Assembly (NCBI RefSeq): GCF_022815725.1
Contig: NZ_JALGRF010000016.1
Coordinates: 79,975 to 143,974, forward strand
Direction of reading: 5' to 3'
DNA from: Streptomyces sp. APSN-46.1
Lineage (GTDB): Bacteria > Actinomycetota > Actinomycetes > Streptomycetales > Streptomycetaceae
Length of the DNA: 64,000 bases
Shown: in pieces, positions 51,076-59,720 of the stretch
Numbering within the stretch: position 1 is the first letter of the stretch
Layout: the number at the start of each line of letters is the position of its first letter
Made by a program: the position numbers and the translations under genes
The notes under the pieces: generated by a model
Seen by the model: the letters and a program-made list of their open reading frames with translations, nothing else
Database searches by the model: none
Told to the model about the DNA's origin: nothing

Positions 51076-52284
51076 TTACGCGCGGGGCCACAGTCCCGGG
51101 TCCGGGGTGAAGCGGATCCGGAGCGCGCCGTCGGCGAGGGCGGCGCCGGAGACGGTGCAGCGGCGCAGCGCGGACGGCAGGAGAACGATCCTGCGGTAGG
51201 GGCCCACCGTGAGCAGCAGTTCGTCGCCGCGCCGGATCAGGTCGAGGTCGCGCTTCTCGGCCCGGGGCAGCGGAACCACCCAGACGAGCACCCCGTCCTC
51301 GGCGAGCCGGTCCTCCACGGGCCAGTCGGCGCGGGGCACGGGACCGGCCGGGACGAGCCCGGCGCCGTCCGGCAGCGCGGCGAGGTCCTCGGGGCCCTGC
51401 GGGTCCCGGCCGAGGTGCGGGAGGGGGACCACGGGCAGCTCGGCGGCCCACTGGACGGCGTACTTGTCCTGCTGGGCGGCGAGCCCGGCGAGCCAGGGGT
51501 CGGCGGAGCCCTGCGGCAGGATCCGGTTGGCGACGAGGTCCGCGACGCGCAGCCGCTGGAGGGCGAGCCCGAGCCGCCCGGTCCGCAGGGCGGCGTCGGC
51601 GGCCGGTCCCGGCTCGGCGACGAGCCGTACCTCGGTGGTGTCGGCCTCCACGACGGCCTGGACGGCGGCCAGCTCCTCGTCCCAGCGCGCGGCGGTCTCG
51701 TAGAGCCACTGCGCGGGCATGGGTACGCCGGCCAGCTGGGCGAGTACGGGCCGCAGGGCGCGCGCCGCCTGGCGCTCCGCGGGCAGCAGCCGGGCGAGGT
51801 AGCGGCGCAGCTGGGCGGGGAGGGCGAGGGTGGCCACGGTCTGGTGCAGCGGGGGCATGTCCACGACGACGAGGTCGGCGTCGGGCGCGGCGGCCGCTCG
51901 CCGCAGGGCGCGGAGCAGGGCGAACTGCTCGGCGCCGGGCAGCTCGGTGAGCTCCTCGGCGCCGAGGGGGCGGCCGCCGAGCATGCCGAACAGGGCGGCG
52001 CCCCGCTCCTGGAGGGCGACGAGCTCCGCCCGGAACTCCTCCCCGGAGTCGATCCGGGCGACCCGTACGCCGCCGGCCACCGGTACGGCCCGCAGGCCCG
52101 GCGCGACCTCGGCGACCTCGGCGGGTACGCCGGACGGCGGCCCGACCAGCGCGTCCATCGGATCCCCGGGGTCGCCGGAGAGCAGCAGCACGCGCCGGCC
52201 CGCCCGCGCGGCGGCGAGGGCGGTGGCCGCGGCCACGGTGGTCCGCCCGGCGCCGCCGGGGCCGGTGATCAGCTGGATATGCAT
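51076..52284 (-). CDS. ArsA/GET3-like ATPase (Rv2184c type)
   Basis: 402 aa. It begins with the deviant Walker A ITGPGGAGRTTVAAATALAA, followed by LLLSGDPGDPMDAL (switch I) and VVVDMPPLHQTVATLALP (switch II). NRILPQG corresponds to the A-loop-like segment. The C-terminal beta-rich domain (GDELLLTVGPYRRIVLLPSA) resembles the hsp20-like ArsA tail. Arsenite Cys ligands are absent, so arsenite export is unlikely. ATG 52284 with GGAG upstream. Confidence 0.86.
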   Translation of the reverse strand: MHIQLITGPGGAGRTTVAAATALAAARAGRRVLLLSGDPGDPMDALVGPPSGVPAEVAEVAPGLRAVPVAGGVRVARIDSGEEFRAELVALQERGAALFGMLGGRPLGAEELTELPGAEQFALLRALRRAAAAPDADLVVVDMPPLHQTVATLALPAQLRRYLARLLPAERQAARALRPVLAQLAGVPMPAQWLYETAARWDEELAAVQAVVEADTTEVRLVAEPGPAADAALRTGRLGLALQRLRVADLVANRILPQGSADPWLAGLAAQQDKYAVQWAAELPVVPLPHLGRDPQGPEDLAALPDGAGLVPAGPVPRADWPVEDRLAEDGVLVWVVPLPRAEKRDLDLIRRGDELLLTVGPYRRIVLLPSALRRCTVSGAALADGALRIRFTPDPGLWPRA

Positions 52285-52354
52285 GTGCGGGTGCTCCGGG
52301 TCGTGGTGACATTGCGCTGCGCGGAGCCGCTCCCCGCCCCGCCCTTTCACCGTT

Positions 52355-52475
52355 TCCGCCTCAAACGCCGGCGGGGCTGGATTGTGCCGGCCGTGGGCTG
52401 GATTGATCCAGCCTCGCCGGCGTTTGAGGCGCGGGGTCTGGGGCGGAGCCCCAGGAAGCCCCGGGCGCAGCCCGG
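52355..52475. repeat. Inverted pair of dispersed palindromic repeats
   Basis: CGCCTCAAACGCCGGCGGGG (52357-52376) and the opposing CAGCCTCGCCGGCGTTTGAG (52409-52428) are inverted around a 23-nt centre. They are followed by the hairpin CTGGGGC/GCCCCAG and CCCGGGC/GCCCGGG. The block sits in the spacer between the SRPBCC and ArsA-like genes, both on the minus strand. Confidence 0.8.
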
Positions 52476-52508
52476 GGGACGCCGTACCCCGCCCGGCCAG
52501 GGCAAGGG

Positions 52509-52952
52509 TCAGACGGTGGACTCGACGCGCTTCTTCAGGCCCGCCAGTGCGCGGTCGATGATGACCTTCTCCGCCTTGCGCTTGATCATGCCCAGCATCG
52601 GGATCTTGACGTCCACGGTCAGCTGGTACGTGACCTCGGTGTACTTGCCGCCCTCCACGGGGGCCAGCTTGTACGAGCCGTCCAGCTGGCGCAGCATCTG
52701 CGACTTGTCGAGGGTCCAGCTGACCTCGTCCGTGCCCTTCCAGGTGTAGGCGAGGGTGTGGTCGTCCTTGATCGCGCCCGCGTCGAGCAGCAGCCGGACC
52801 ATCGAAGCGCGGCCCTCGGCGTCGGTGGCCAGCACCTGGGCCTCCTTCACCTCGCCGGTCCACTCCGGGTAGCGGGCGAAATCGGCGATCACGGCCATGA
52901 CGTCGGCCGGCGCCGCCTCGATCGTGATGCTCGAGCTGGTGTGTTCCGCCAT
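52509..52952 (-). CDS. SRPBCC (START/polyketide-cyclase-like) protein
   Basis: 147 aa. The fold is suggested by SSITIEAAPADVMAVIADFA then RYPEWTGEVKEAQVL, the central beta strands LAYTWKGTDEVSWTLD, and a long C-terminal helix. Members bind hydrophobic ligands; the M. tuberculosis counterpart Rv2185c lies next to Rv2184c in the same arrangement. ATG 52952 has GGAGGAG upstream. No ligand can be named. Confidence 0.88.
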   Translation of the reverse strand: MAEHTSSSITIEAAPADVMAVIADFARYPEWTGEVKEAQVLATDAEGRASMVRLLLDAGAIKDDHTLAYTWKGTDEVSWTLDKSQMLRQLDGSYKLAPVEGGKYTEVTYQLTVDVKIPMLGMIKRKAEKVIIDRALAGLKKRVESTV

Positions 52953-53061
52953 CGCGGTCGCTCCTCCGGGGAGTTTTCGATGAAGTGTGCGGGCGGCTCC
53001 CGGCCGCCGCGTGAAGGCTACCGCGCGTGTGGACCCCGCCACTCCAGCGGACCCACCCCGC

Positions 53062-53853
53062 TCACCACTCCAGCGCCCACGGCCGGCCCGTCGCCGCGAA
53101 GTGACCGACGTTCACGCACTCGGTCCCCCCGATCCGCATCCGCCGCGCCAGCGGCTGGTGCACGTGCCCGAACAGCGCGTACCTCGGCCGGGTCCGCCGG
53201 ATCGCCGCCAGCAGCGCCTCGCTGCCCCGCTCGAACCGCCGCGCCACCGTGTCGTAGCAGAGATCCGGCACCTCCGGCGGGATGTGCGAGCACAGCACGT
53301 CCACCTCCCCCAGGGCCTCCACCTTGGCCGCGTACTCCTCCACGTCCACCTCGTACGGCGTCCGCATCGGTGAGGGGAGCCCGCCGCCGACGAACCCGAA
53401 GACGCGGCCGCCGATCTCCACCCGCTGGCCGTCGAGCACGGTCGTGCCGGCACCGGCGTACTCGGGCCAGAGCGCCGGGATGTCCACGTTGCCGTACGTG
53501 GCGTACGTGGGGGTGGGCAGCGCCGCGAACATCTCGGCGTACTGCCGGCGCACCGCACACTCGATCAGCCGCTCCCGGTCCAGGCCGGTCCACAGCTTCC
53601 GCCCGAAGTCCCTGGCCTCCGCGAACCTGCCCGCCGTCCGCAGCTCCACGATCCGGTCGGCGTTCTCGACGCCGAACAGGTCGGGGAAGATTCCGCGCGA
53701 GTGGTCGGCGTAGTCGAGGAAGAGGACGAGGTCGCCGAGACAGATCAGCGCGTCGGCGCCCTCGCCGGCCCTCGCGAGCGCCTCGGTGTTGCCGTGGACG
53801 TCGCTGACGACGTGAACGCGCGTTCCGGCCCGGCCGGATGTGCTGCCACCCAT
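53062..53853 (-). CDS. Calcineurin-like metallophosphoesterase
   Basis: 263 aa. Metal-binding motifs are in order: VHVVSDVHGNTEAL, LICLGDLV, YGNVD, CSHIPP and FGHVHQP. This is the full di-metal set of the superfamily. The substrate may be a cyclic nucleotide or phosphoprotein; not determinable. TAGGGT (53866-53861) lies 7 nt before the ATG with no Shine-Dalgarno, so it is probably leaderless. Confidence 0.9.
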   Translation of the reverse strand: MGGSTSGRAGTRVHVVSDVHGNTEALARAGEGADALICLGDLVLFLDYADHSRGIFPDLFGVENADRIVELRTAGRFAEARDFGRKLWTGLDRERLIECAVRRQYAEMFAALPTPTYATYGNVDIPALWPEYAGAGTTVLDGQRVEIGGRVFGFVGGGLPSPMRTPYEVDVEEYAAKVEALGEVDVLCSHIPPEVPDLCYDTVARRFERGSEALLAAIRRTRPRYALFGHVHQPLARRMRIGGTECVNVGHFAATGRPWALEW

Positions 53854-54082
53854 GTCCGCCACCCTAGGGGCGCTTGGGAAGCCGGGGTAGTGGGGGTGGC
53901 ACAGGCGGCCGGACCTGCGGTTACTTCCGAGTCCTCGACGGGGTCGACTACTGTCGGTACGGCACGTCCGCGTCATGTGACGCAGGGAACAATGGCCGGT
54001 TCCCTCTATCCGGAACCCACTACCGGTGGGTAACGTCCGGTCGGTCCATACGGTGGCGATGGCGCCCAGAGGAGCAGCAGTC

Positions 54083-55879
54083 TTGCGCGAGTTCAGCCTT
54101 CCGGCCCTGTACGAGGTCCCGTCGGACGGGAACCTGACGGATCTCATCCGCCGCAATGCCGCTCAGCATCCAGATACCGCCGTCATGAGCCGCAAGGTCG
54201 ACGGCCGGTGGCAGGACGTGACCGCGGCCGAGTTCCTCGCCGAGGTCCGCGCGGCGGCCAAGGGCCTGATCGCGTCCGGCATCCGGCCCGGCGACCGGGT
54301 CGCCCTGATTTCCCGTACCCGCTACGAATGGGTGCTCTTCGACTTCGCGATCTGGAGCGCGGGCGCCGTCACGGTCCCCGTGTACGAGACCAGTTCGCCC
54401 GAGCAGATCCAGTGGATCCTCAGCGACTCCGGCGCGGTGGCCGTCGTCGCCGAGAGCCCCGCGCACAGCGCGGCCGTGGCCGCCCTGCGCGACCGGCTGC
54501 CGGAGCTGCGCGAGGTCTGGGAGATCGAGCGGGGCGCGCTGGAGACGCTGAACGCCGCGGGCGCCGAGATCTCCGACGCCGAGGCCGACGAGCGCAGCGA
54601 CCTGGCCAACGCCGACGACATCGCGACCATCGTGTACACCTCGGGCACCACCGGCCGCCCCAAGGGCTGTGTGCTGACCCACCGCAACTTCTTCGCCGAG
54701 TGCGGCAACGTCGTGGAGCGGCTCAGCCCGCTGTTCCGCACCGGCGACTGCTCGGTGCTGCTCTTCCTTCCGGCGGCGCACGTCTTCGGACGTCTGGTGG
54801 AGGTGGCGGCCGTACTGGCGCCGATCCGGCTGGGCTGCGTACCGGACATCAAGAACCTGACCGACGAGCTGGCCTCCTTCAAGCCGACGCTGATCCTCGG
54901 TGTGCCGCGCGTGTTCGAGAAGGTCTACAACTCGGCGCGCGCCAAGGCCCAGGCCGACGGCAAGGGCAAGATCTTCGACTCGGCGGCCGAGACGGCGATC
55001 GCGTACAGCCGCGCGCTGGACACGCCGGGCGGCCCGTCCTTCGGGCTGCGGCTCAAGCACAAGATCTTCGCCAAGCTGGTCTACAGCAAGCTCCACACGG
55101 TCCTCGGCGGCCGCGGCGAGTACGCGATCTCCGGCGGCGCCCCGCTGGGCGAGCGGCTCGGCCACTTCTACCGCGGCATCGGCTTCACGGTGCTGGAGGG
55201 CTACGGGCTGACCGAGACCTGCGCGGCCACGGCCTTCCTCCCCTGGGACCGTCAGAAGATCGGTACGGTCGGTCAGCCGCTGCCGGGCTCCGTCGTGCGG
55301 ATCGCCGATGACGGCGAGGTGCTGGTGCACGGCGAGCACGTCTTCAAGGAGTACTGGAAGAACGAGACCGCGACCGCCGAGGCCCTGTCCGACGGCTGGT
55401 TCCATACCGGTGACGTGGGCACCCTCGACGAGGACGGCTACCTCACCATCACCGGGCGCAAGAAGGAGATCATCGTCACGGCGGGCGGCAAGAACGTGGC
55501 GCCCGCGGTGATCGAGGACCGGATCCGGGCGCACGCGCTGGTCGGGGAGTGCATGGTGGTGGGCGACGGGCGGCCGTTCGTGGCCGCGCTGGTCACCATC
55601 GACGAGGAGTTCCTCGGCCGCTGGGCCGCCGAGAACGGCAAGCCGGCCGGCGTGACGGCGGCGGAGCTGCGTGAGGACCCGGAGCTCAACGCCGCCGTGC
55701 AGAAGGCCGTGGACGACGGCAACGCGGCGGTTTCCAAGGCGGAATCGGTGCGGAAGTTCCGGATCCTGGGCTCCCAGTTCACGGAGGAGTCCGGTCACAT
55801 CACGCCGTCGCTGAAGCTGAAGCGGAATGTGGTGGCGAAGGACTTCGCGGACGAGATCGAGGCGCTGTACCGGGGCTGA
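54083..55879 (+). CDS. Long-chain fatty-acid CoA ligase (FadD15 type)
   Basis: 598 aa. It activates fatty acids to acyl-CoA through an acyl-adenylate. The AMP-binding motif YTSGTTGRPKG is near residue 200, GYGLTET near residue 375, and the hinge and catalytic Lys block HTGDVGTLDEDGYLTITGRK near residue 455. TTG 54083 with GAGGAG 9 nt upstream is the best start; ATG 54059 and GTG 54026 are alternatives. Rv2187 (fadD15) holds the same place beside pimB'. Confidence 0.92.
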   Translation: MREFSLPALYEVPSDGNLTDLIRRNAAQHPDTAVMSRKVDGRWQDVTAAEFLAEVRAAAKGLIASGIRPGDRVALISRTRYEWVLFDFAIWSAGAVTVPVYETSSPEQIQWILSDSGAVAVVAESPAHSAAVAALRDRLPELREVWEIERGALETLNAAGAEISDAEADERSDLANADDIATIVYTSGTTGRPKGCVLTHRNFFAECGNVVERLSPLFRTGDCSVLLFLPAAHVFGRLVEVAAVLAPIRLGCVPDIKNLTDELASFKPTLILGVPRVFEKVYNSARAKAQADGKGKIFDSAAETAIAYSRALDTPGGPSFGLRLKHKIFAKLVYSKLHTVLGGRGEYAISGGAPLGERLGHFYRGIGFTVLEGYGLTETCAATAFLPWDRQKIGTVGQPLPGSVVRIADDGEVLVHGEHVFKEYWKNETATAEALSDGWFHTGDVGTLDEDGYLTITGRKKEIIVTAGGKNVAPAVIEDRIRAHALVGECMVVGDGRPFVAALVTIDEEFLGRWAAENGKPAGVTAAELREDPELNAAVQKAVDDGNAAVSKAESVRKFRILGSQFTEESGHITPSLKLKRNVVAKDFADEIEALYRG

Positions 55880-55895
55880 CGGCCCCGCTCGCGTT

Positions 55896-55935
55896 CGAGG
55901 CGGTCCCCGGGGGCGGAACCCCCGGGACCGCCTCG
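55896..55935. terminator. Bidirectional terminator between fadD and the glycosyltransferase
   Basis: CGAGGCGGTCCCCGGGGG pairs with CCCCCGGGACCGCCTCG apart from one bulged C, loop CGGAA. It occupies most of the gap between the two convergent stop codons. Confidence 0.8.
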
Positions 55936-55942
55936 ACCCGTT

Positions 55943-57085
55943 TCAGAGCAGCTCGCGCAGACGGTCCGCCAGCAGGTCCCAGCGCCACTTCTCCTCGACC
56001 CACGCGCGGCCCCGCTCGCCCATGCGGGCCCGCAGGGCCGGGTCCAGCAGCAGCGTGCTGATCCGGTCCGCCGCGTCGTCGGGGACACCGCCCCGGACCA
56101 CCCAGCCCGTCTCGCCGTCGAGCACCGCGTCCGGCGCGCCGCCCGAGTCGCCCGCGACCACCGGCAGTCCCGTCGCCGAGGCCTCCAGGTAGACGATGCC
56201 GAGCCCTTCGACGTCCAGGCCGCCGCGCCGGGTCCGGCACGGCATCGCGAAGACGTCACCCGCGCCGTAGTGGGCGGGCAGTTCGGACCACGGGACCGCC
56301 CCCGTGAACACCACGGACCGGTCTACGCCCTTGGACCGCGCGAGAGCGCGCAGGTCCGCCTCGTACGGCCCGCCGCCCACGACGAGCAGCACCGCGTCCG
56401 GGACCTTCGCGAGGATCCGGGGCATGGCCTCGATCAGCGTGTCCTGGCCCTTGCGGGGCACCAGGCGCGAGACGCACACCACCACGGGGCGGTCCGTCAG
56501 ACCCAGCCGGGCCCGGACCTCCGCGCCGCCCGATCCCGGGTGGAAGGTCTTCTCGTCCACCCCCGGCGGGAGCTGCGTCATCCGCCCCGCCGCCCGGTCC
56601 GTGACCGCCGAGGCGATCCGCGAGCGCGTGTACTCCCCGAGGTACGTCAGCGTGTCCGTGCCCTCGCCGATCCGTCGCAGCAGCTGCCGCGCGGCCGGCA
56701 GCTGGGCCCAGCCCGCCTCGTGCCCGTGGGTGGTCGCGACCAGCCGCCGCGCCCCCGCCCGGCGCAGCGCCGGGCCCATCAGGGCCAGCGGGGCCGCCGC
56801 CCCGAACCACACCGACTCGCAGCCGTGTTCCCGCAGCAGCCCGACCGCCCGCCCGGTCACCCTCGGCGTCGGGAGCAGCATCGTCGTACGGTCGCGGACG
56901 ACCGGGAACGGCTGCTCCGCGTCGAAGGCGGCCGTCGCCTCGCGGCCCTCCTCACCGTGCTTCCAGGTGGAGGCGTAGACGACGATCCGGTCGGGATCCA
57001 GCCTCAGCGCCATGTTGTGCAGGAAGGCCTGGATGCCGCCCGGTCGCGGCGGGAAGTCGTTGGTCACGATCAGCGTCTTGTGCAT
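55943..57085 (-). CDS. GT4-family glycosyltransferase (PimB'-like mannosyltransferase)
   Basis: 380 aa GT-B enzyme. N-terminal VTNDFPPRPGGIQAFLHNMA binds the acceptor side. VVCVSRLVPRKGQDTLIEAM starts the donor domain near residue 195. VEGLGIVYLEASATGLPVVA is the EX7E donor motif. Strong resemblance in order and motifs to M. tuberculosis PimB' (Rv2188c), which adds the second mannose to phosphatidylinositol mannoside. TACTTT lies 8 nt before the ATG (leaderless). Confidence 0.88.
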   Translation of the reverse strand: MHKTLIVTNDFPPRPGGIQAFLHNMALRLDPDRIVVYASTWKHGEEGREATAAFDAEQPFPVVRDRTTMLLPTPRVTGRAVGLLREHGCESVWFGAAAPLALMGPALRRAGARRLVATTHGHEAGWAQLPAARQLLRRIGEGTDTLTYLGEYTRSRIASAVTDRAAGRMTQLPPGVDEKTFHPGSGGAEVRARLGLTDRPVVVCVSRLVPRKGQDTLIEAMPRILAKVPDAVLLVVGGGPYEADLRALARSKGVDRSVVFTGAVPWSELPAHYGAGDVFAMPCRTRRGGLDVEGLGIVYLEASATGLPVVAGDSGGAPDAVLDGETGWVVRGGVPDDAADRISTLLLDPALRARMGERGRAWVEEKWRWDLLADRLRELL

Positions 57086-57114
57086 CGCCAGCCAAAGTAC
57101 CCGAACCCCCGCCC

Positions 57115-57179
57115 GAGCGGCCTCGGGGAGTGGGGCACGCCGCCTCGCCGCCCGGCACGGCATTTCCCCGAGGCCGCTC
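57115..57179 (-). terminator. Hairpin overlapping the end of the gluzincin gene
   Basis: GAGCGGCCTCGGGGA and TCCCCGAGGCCGCTC form a perfect 15-bp stem with a 35-nt loop. The right arm reaches into the stop codon of the lipoprotein gene, which is read leftwards into this hairpin. Confidence 0.65.
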
Positions 57180-58326
57180 AGCGCAGCTCGTCGCGCAGGT
57201 ACTCCTGCCAGGCCCGGGTGAGTTCCGCGGGGTCGAGCCCCAGGGTCTCGGCCAGCGCCGTCGCCAGCGGCTCGCGGCCGGCCTTCTCGTACAGCCGCAC
57301 CAGCGCCGCGTCCCCCCACTTCCCCGCGATGAACCGGCAGACCAGCCAGGCGCCCTCGTACGCGCGCGCCAGCGCCTCCGCGTCTCCGCCGAAGCCGAAC
57401 GCCTCGTTCGCGGGCAGCTCGCCGGGCAGCTCGCCACGGCGGACCGCCCGGGCGAGCTCGGGCGCCGCCTCGGCGGCCGCGCGTCCCGTCCCCGGCGTCT
57501 CCCGGTAGGCAGCCCAGTCCGCGAAGCCCTCCGAGAGCCACAGCGGCGTCCGCTCCGAGGTCGCGGCGCGGGTGGCGACGTGGGTGATCTCGTGGGTCAG
57601 GACGATCCGCCGGCCCTCCTCCGCCAGCTCCCCGTACCCCTCCGGGTTGATCACCACCCGGTCGGCGGGGGTGGGCCCGGCGCCCACCCGGCCCGTGGTG
57701 ACGGCGGCCATCCCCCGGCACGCGGAGGCCGGCCGGCCGAGCAGCGCCGCCATGGCGTCCAGCGTGCCCGGGACCAGGACGACCACCCGCCCGGCCCACG
57801 CGCCCGGCCAGGCGGCGCTCACCGCGGGCACCGCCCGGTCGGCCTCGGCCGCGATCCGGTCCAGGTCCGCGGGGGTCCGGCCCACGCCGAGGACCAGGCA
57901 GGCCTTCCCCCGGACCACCGCCACCGGGCCCTGGTCCCACAGCTGCGGCGGCGCGCCCGGCGCCGGCCGGTCGCCGGTGACCCGCCAGGCCCCGCCGTCC
58001 CCGGTCAGCTCCACCTCGCGCGCCGACCCTGCCGGGGCCGTGTCGTATCCGGCGAGCCGGTAGCGCAGCTCCGCCCGCGCGAGGGCCCGTACGCCGTCCC
58101 GCCGGACCGAGGTGACCTCGTAGGCCCAGTCCTCCAGCGGGATCCCGGCGAGCCGCCCGGGCGGCGCGGCGGACCACCGGGCCACCGCCCGCCGGATGTC
58201 CCGCTCGGCGGCGGTGCCGGCGGTGTCGGCGGTGTCGGCGGGCGCCCCGCACGCGGCGAGCGGTGCGCACAGCAGCAGCGGCAGTACGCGGAGCACGGCG
58301 CGGCGACCAGGGCGACCAGGGGACAT
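57178..58326 (-). CDS. Lipoprotein with HExxH metallopeptidase motif
   Basis: 382 aa. A signal peptide ends in the lipobox LAAC (Cys near residue 26). The C-terminal half has LTHEITHVA (HExxH zinc motif) and, 20-odd residues on, LSEGFADWAAY, whose Glu is the expected third ligand of a gluzincin. EEYL-type helices end the protein. It is probably a surface-anchored peptidase; the substrate is unknown. It lies between the glycosyltransferase and NlpC/P60 genes on the same strand. Confidence 0.85.
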   Translation of the reverse strand: MSPGRPGRRAVLRVLPLLLCAPLAACGAPADTADTAGTAAERDIRRAVARWSAAPPGRLAGIPLEDWAYEVTSVRRDGVRALARAELRYRLAGYDTAPAGSAREVELTGDGGAWRVTGDRPAPGAPPQLWDQGPVAVVRGKACLVLGVGRTPADLDRIAAEADRAVPAVSAAWPGAWAGRVVVLVPGTLDAMAALLGRPASACRGMAAVTTGRVGAGPTPADRVVINPEGYGELAEEGRRIVLTHEITHVATRAATSERTPLWLSEGFADWAAYRETPGTGRAAAEAAPELARAVRRGELPGELPANEAFGFGGDAEALARAYEGAWLVCRFIAGKWGDAALVRLYEKAGREPLATALAETLGLDPAELTRAWQEYLRDELR

Positions 58327-58362
58327 CCGCCGATCGTACGCACGCCCGGGCCGGACCCCGCC

Positions 58363-59427
58363 CTACGGGCGGGTCACCGACGACACCGGCATCATCCCGA
58401 CCGGGTCGTAGCGCACCCGCGCCCCCGGGTACGGGGCGTGCACCACCTGGCCGTTGCCCACGTACATGCCGACGTGGCTGGCGTCCGAGCGGTACGTGAC
58501 CAGGTCGCCCGGCTGCGCCTGCGACAGCGGGACCTGCCGTCCGGCATGCCGCTGGGCCTGCGAGGTGCGCGGCAGGGCGACCCCGGCCTGCCGGTACGAC
58601 CACACCATCAGCCCGGAGCAGTCGAACCCGGACGGGCCGGTGGAGCCCCAGACGTACGGGCGGCCGACAGCGGCCCGCGCGGCCATCACGGCGGCCGCGG
58701 CACGCCCCGAGGACGGGCCGGAAGAGGGCAGGTCGGGCAGCCCCTCGGAGCGCCCGCCGGAACGCGAGGAGCGCTCGAAGTCAGCACGCTCCTGCGAGGG
58801 CATCGCGTTGAGCAGCCTGCGGGCGGCGGCGAGCTTCGCCGTGATGGACCGCTTGTTCCTGGCCACCTCGGAGCGCAGGATCTCCAGTTCGGCGAGTTTG
58901 CGGGAGGCCTCGTGGCGCTCCTGGCCGAGCCGGCGCTGCTCCTCGCGCAGCGCGTCGAGCTGGCGGGCCTGACTGCCGGTCAGCCGCTCCAGGGCTGCGG
59001 CCTTCTCCAGGTAGTCGTCGGGGTTGTCCGACAGCATCAGCTCGACGGCGGGGTCGATTCCGCCGGACCGGTACTGGGCCCCGGCGAAGTGGCCGAGGAG
59101 GCCCCGCATGGTGTTGACGCGGTCCTGGCCGCGGGCCACCGCGTCCTGGGCCCGGTTCACCTCGGCGCGGAGCTTCTCGGCCCGCTCGCCCGCCTCGTTG
59201 AAGCGCTCGGTGGCCTGCTCGGCCTCCTCGAAGAGCCGGTCGACCTGGGTGCGGCTGCCGGCAGGGGGCTCCTGCGGGAGGCTGGGGGCCGCGTTCGCGG
59301 ACGCGCCGGTCATGGCGGCCGCGGCGGTGGCCGCCGCGGTGGCCGCCGCCGCGGTGAAAACGGAAGCCTTCGTGTTCCGGTCGAGGCCGGTCAGGCCGCT
59401 GAGGCCGGGCCGGCGGTGGGACGCCAC
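58363..59427 (-). CDS. NlpC/P60 cell-wall hydrolase, copy 1
   Basis: 354 aa. It begins VASHRRPG, then a secretion signal, a long coiled coil (about residues 60-220), a linker and a C-terminal NlpC/P60 domain. That domain has the Cys in GFDCSGLMVWSY, the His in SHVGMYVG and the third polar residue in VVHAPYPG. It should cut peptide stems of peptidoglycan outside the cell, with the coiled coil acting as an autoinhibitory or docking arm as in RipA/FtsEX partners. GTG 59427, GGAAGGGAG upstream. Confidence 0.92.
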   Translation of the reverse strand: MASHRRPGLSGLTGLDRNTKASVFTAAAATAAATAAAAMTGASANAAPSLPQEPPAGSRTQVDRLFEEAEQATERFNEAGERAEKLRAEVNRAQDAVARGQDRVNTMRGLLGHFAGAQYRSGGIDPAVELMLSDNPDDYLEKAAALERLTGSQARQLDALREEQRRLGQERHEASRKLAELEILRSEVARNKRSITAKLAAARRLLNAMPSQERADFERSSRSGGRSEGLPDLPSSGPSSGRAAAAVMAARAAVGRPYVWGSTGPSGFDCSGLMVWSYRQAGVALPRTSQAQRHAGRQVPLSQAQPGDLVTYRSDASHVGMYVGNGQVVHAPYPGARVRYDPVGMMPVSSVTRP

Positions 59428-59662
59428 GTGAAACCGCTCCCTTCCGCTGAGCGGGGCCCGGGGCCGCCCCCCGTGGACGGCCGTGTGCCGGGTTCCGCGC
59501 TGGCAGACAGTAGCCGCGGCGTCAGGCACCGGCCAACGACCGCCGGAGGGCGCACACGGCGACGCCCCACCGGAGACGCAGGTCACCGGCGGGGCGTGTG
59601 GTCAGAGCGAGGCCTGGGAATTCGCCCGGATGGGCGGTGTGCGGCGCGTCCCGGACGCGAAG

Positions 59663-59720
59663 AGCACGCGGTGTCGGAGCACGCGGTGTCGGAGCACGCG
59701 GTGTCGGAACAGGCGCTGTC
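59663..59720. repeat. 15-bp tandem repeat between the two NlpC/P60 genes
   Basis: Three exact copies of AGCACGCGGTGTCGG (59663-59707) and a degenerate fourth end exactly at the stop codon of the upstream NlpC/P60 gene. It is not coding on the sense strand. Confidence 0.9.

Noticed and set aside
51076..52284. Arsenite-transporting ATPase ArsA
   Set aside because: The P-loop fold matches, but the paired Cys metal site and an ars operon are missing.
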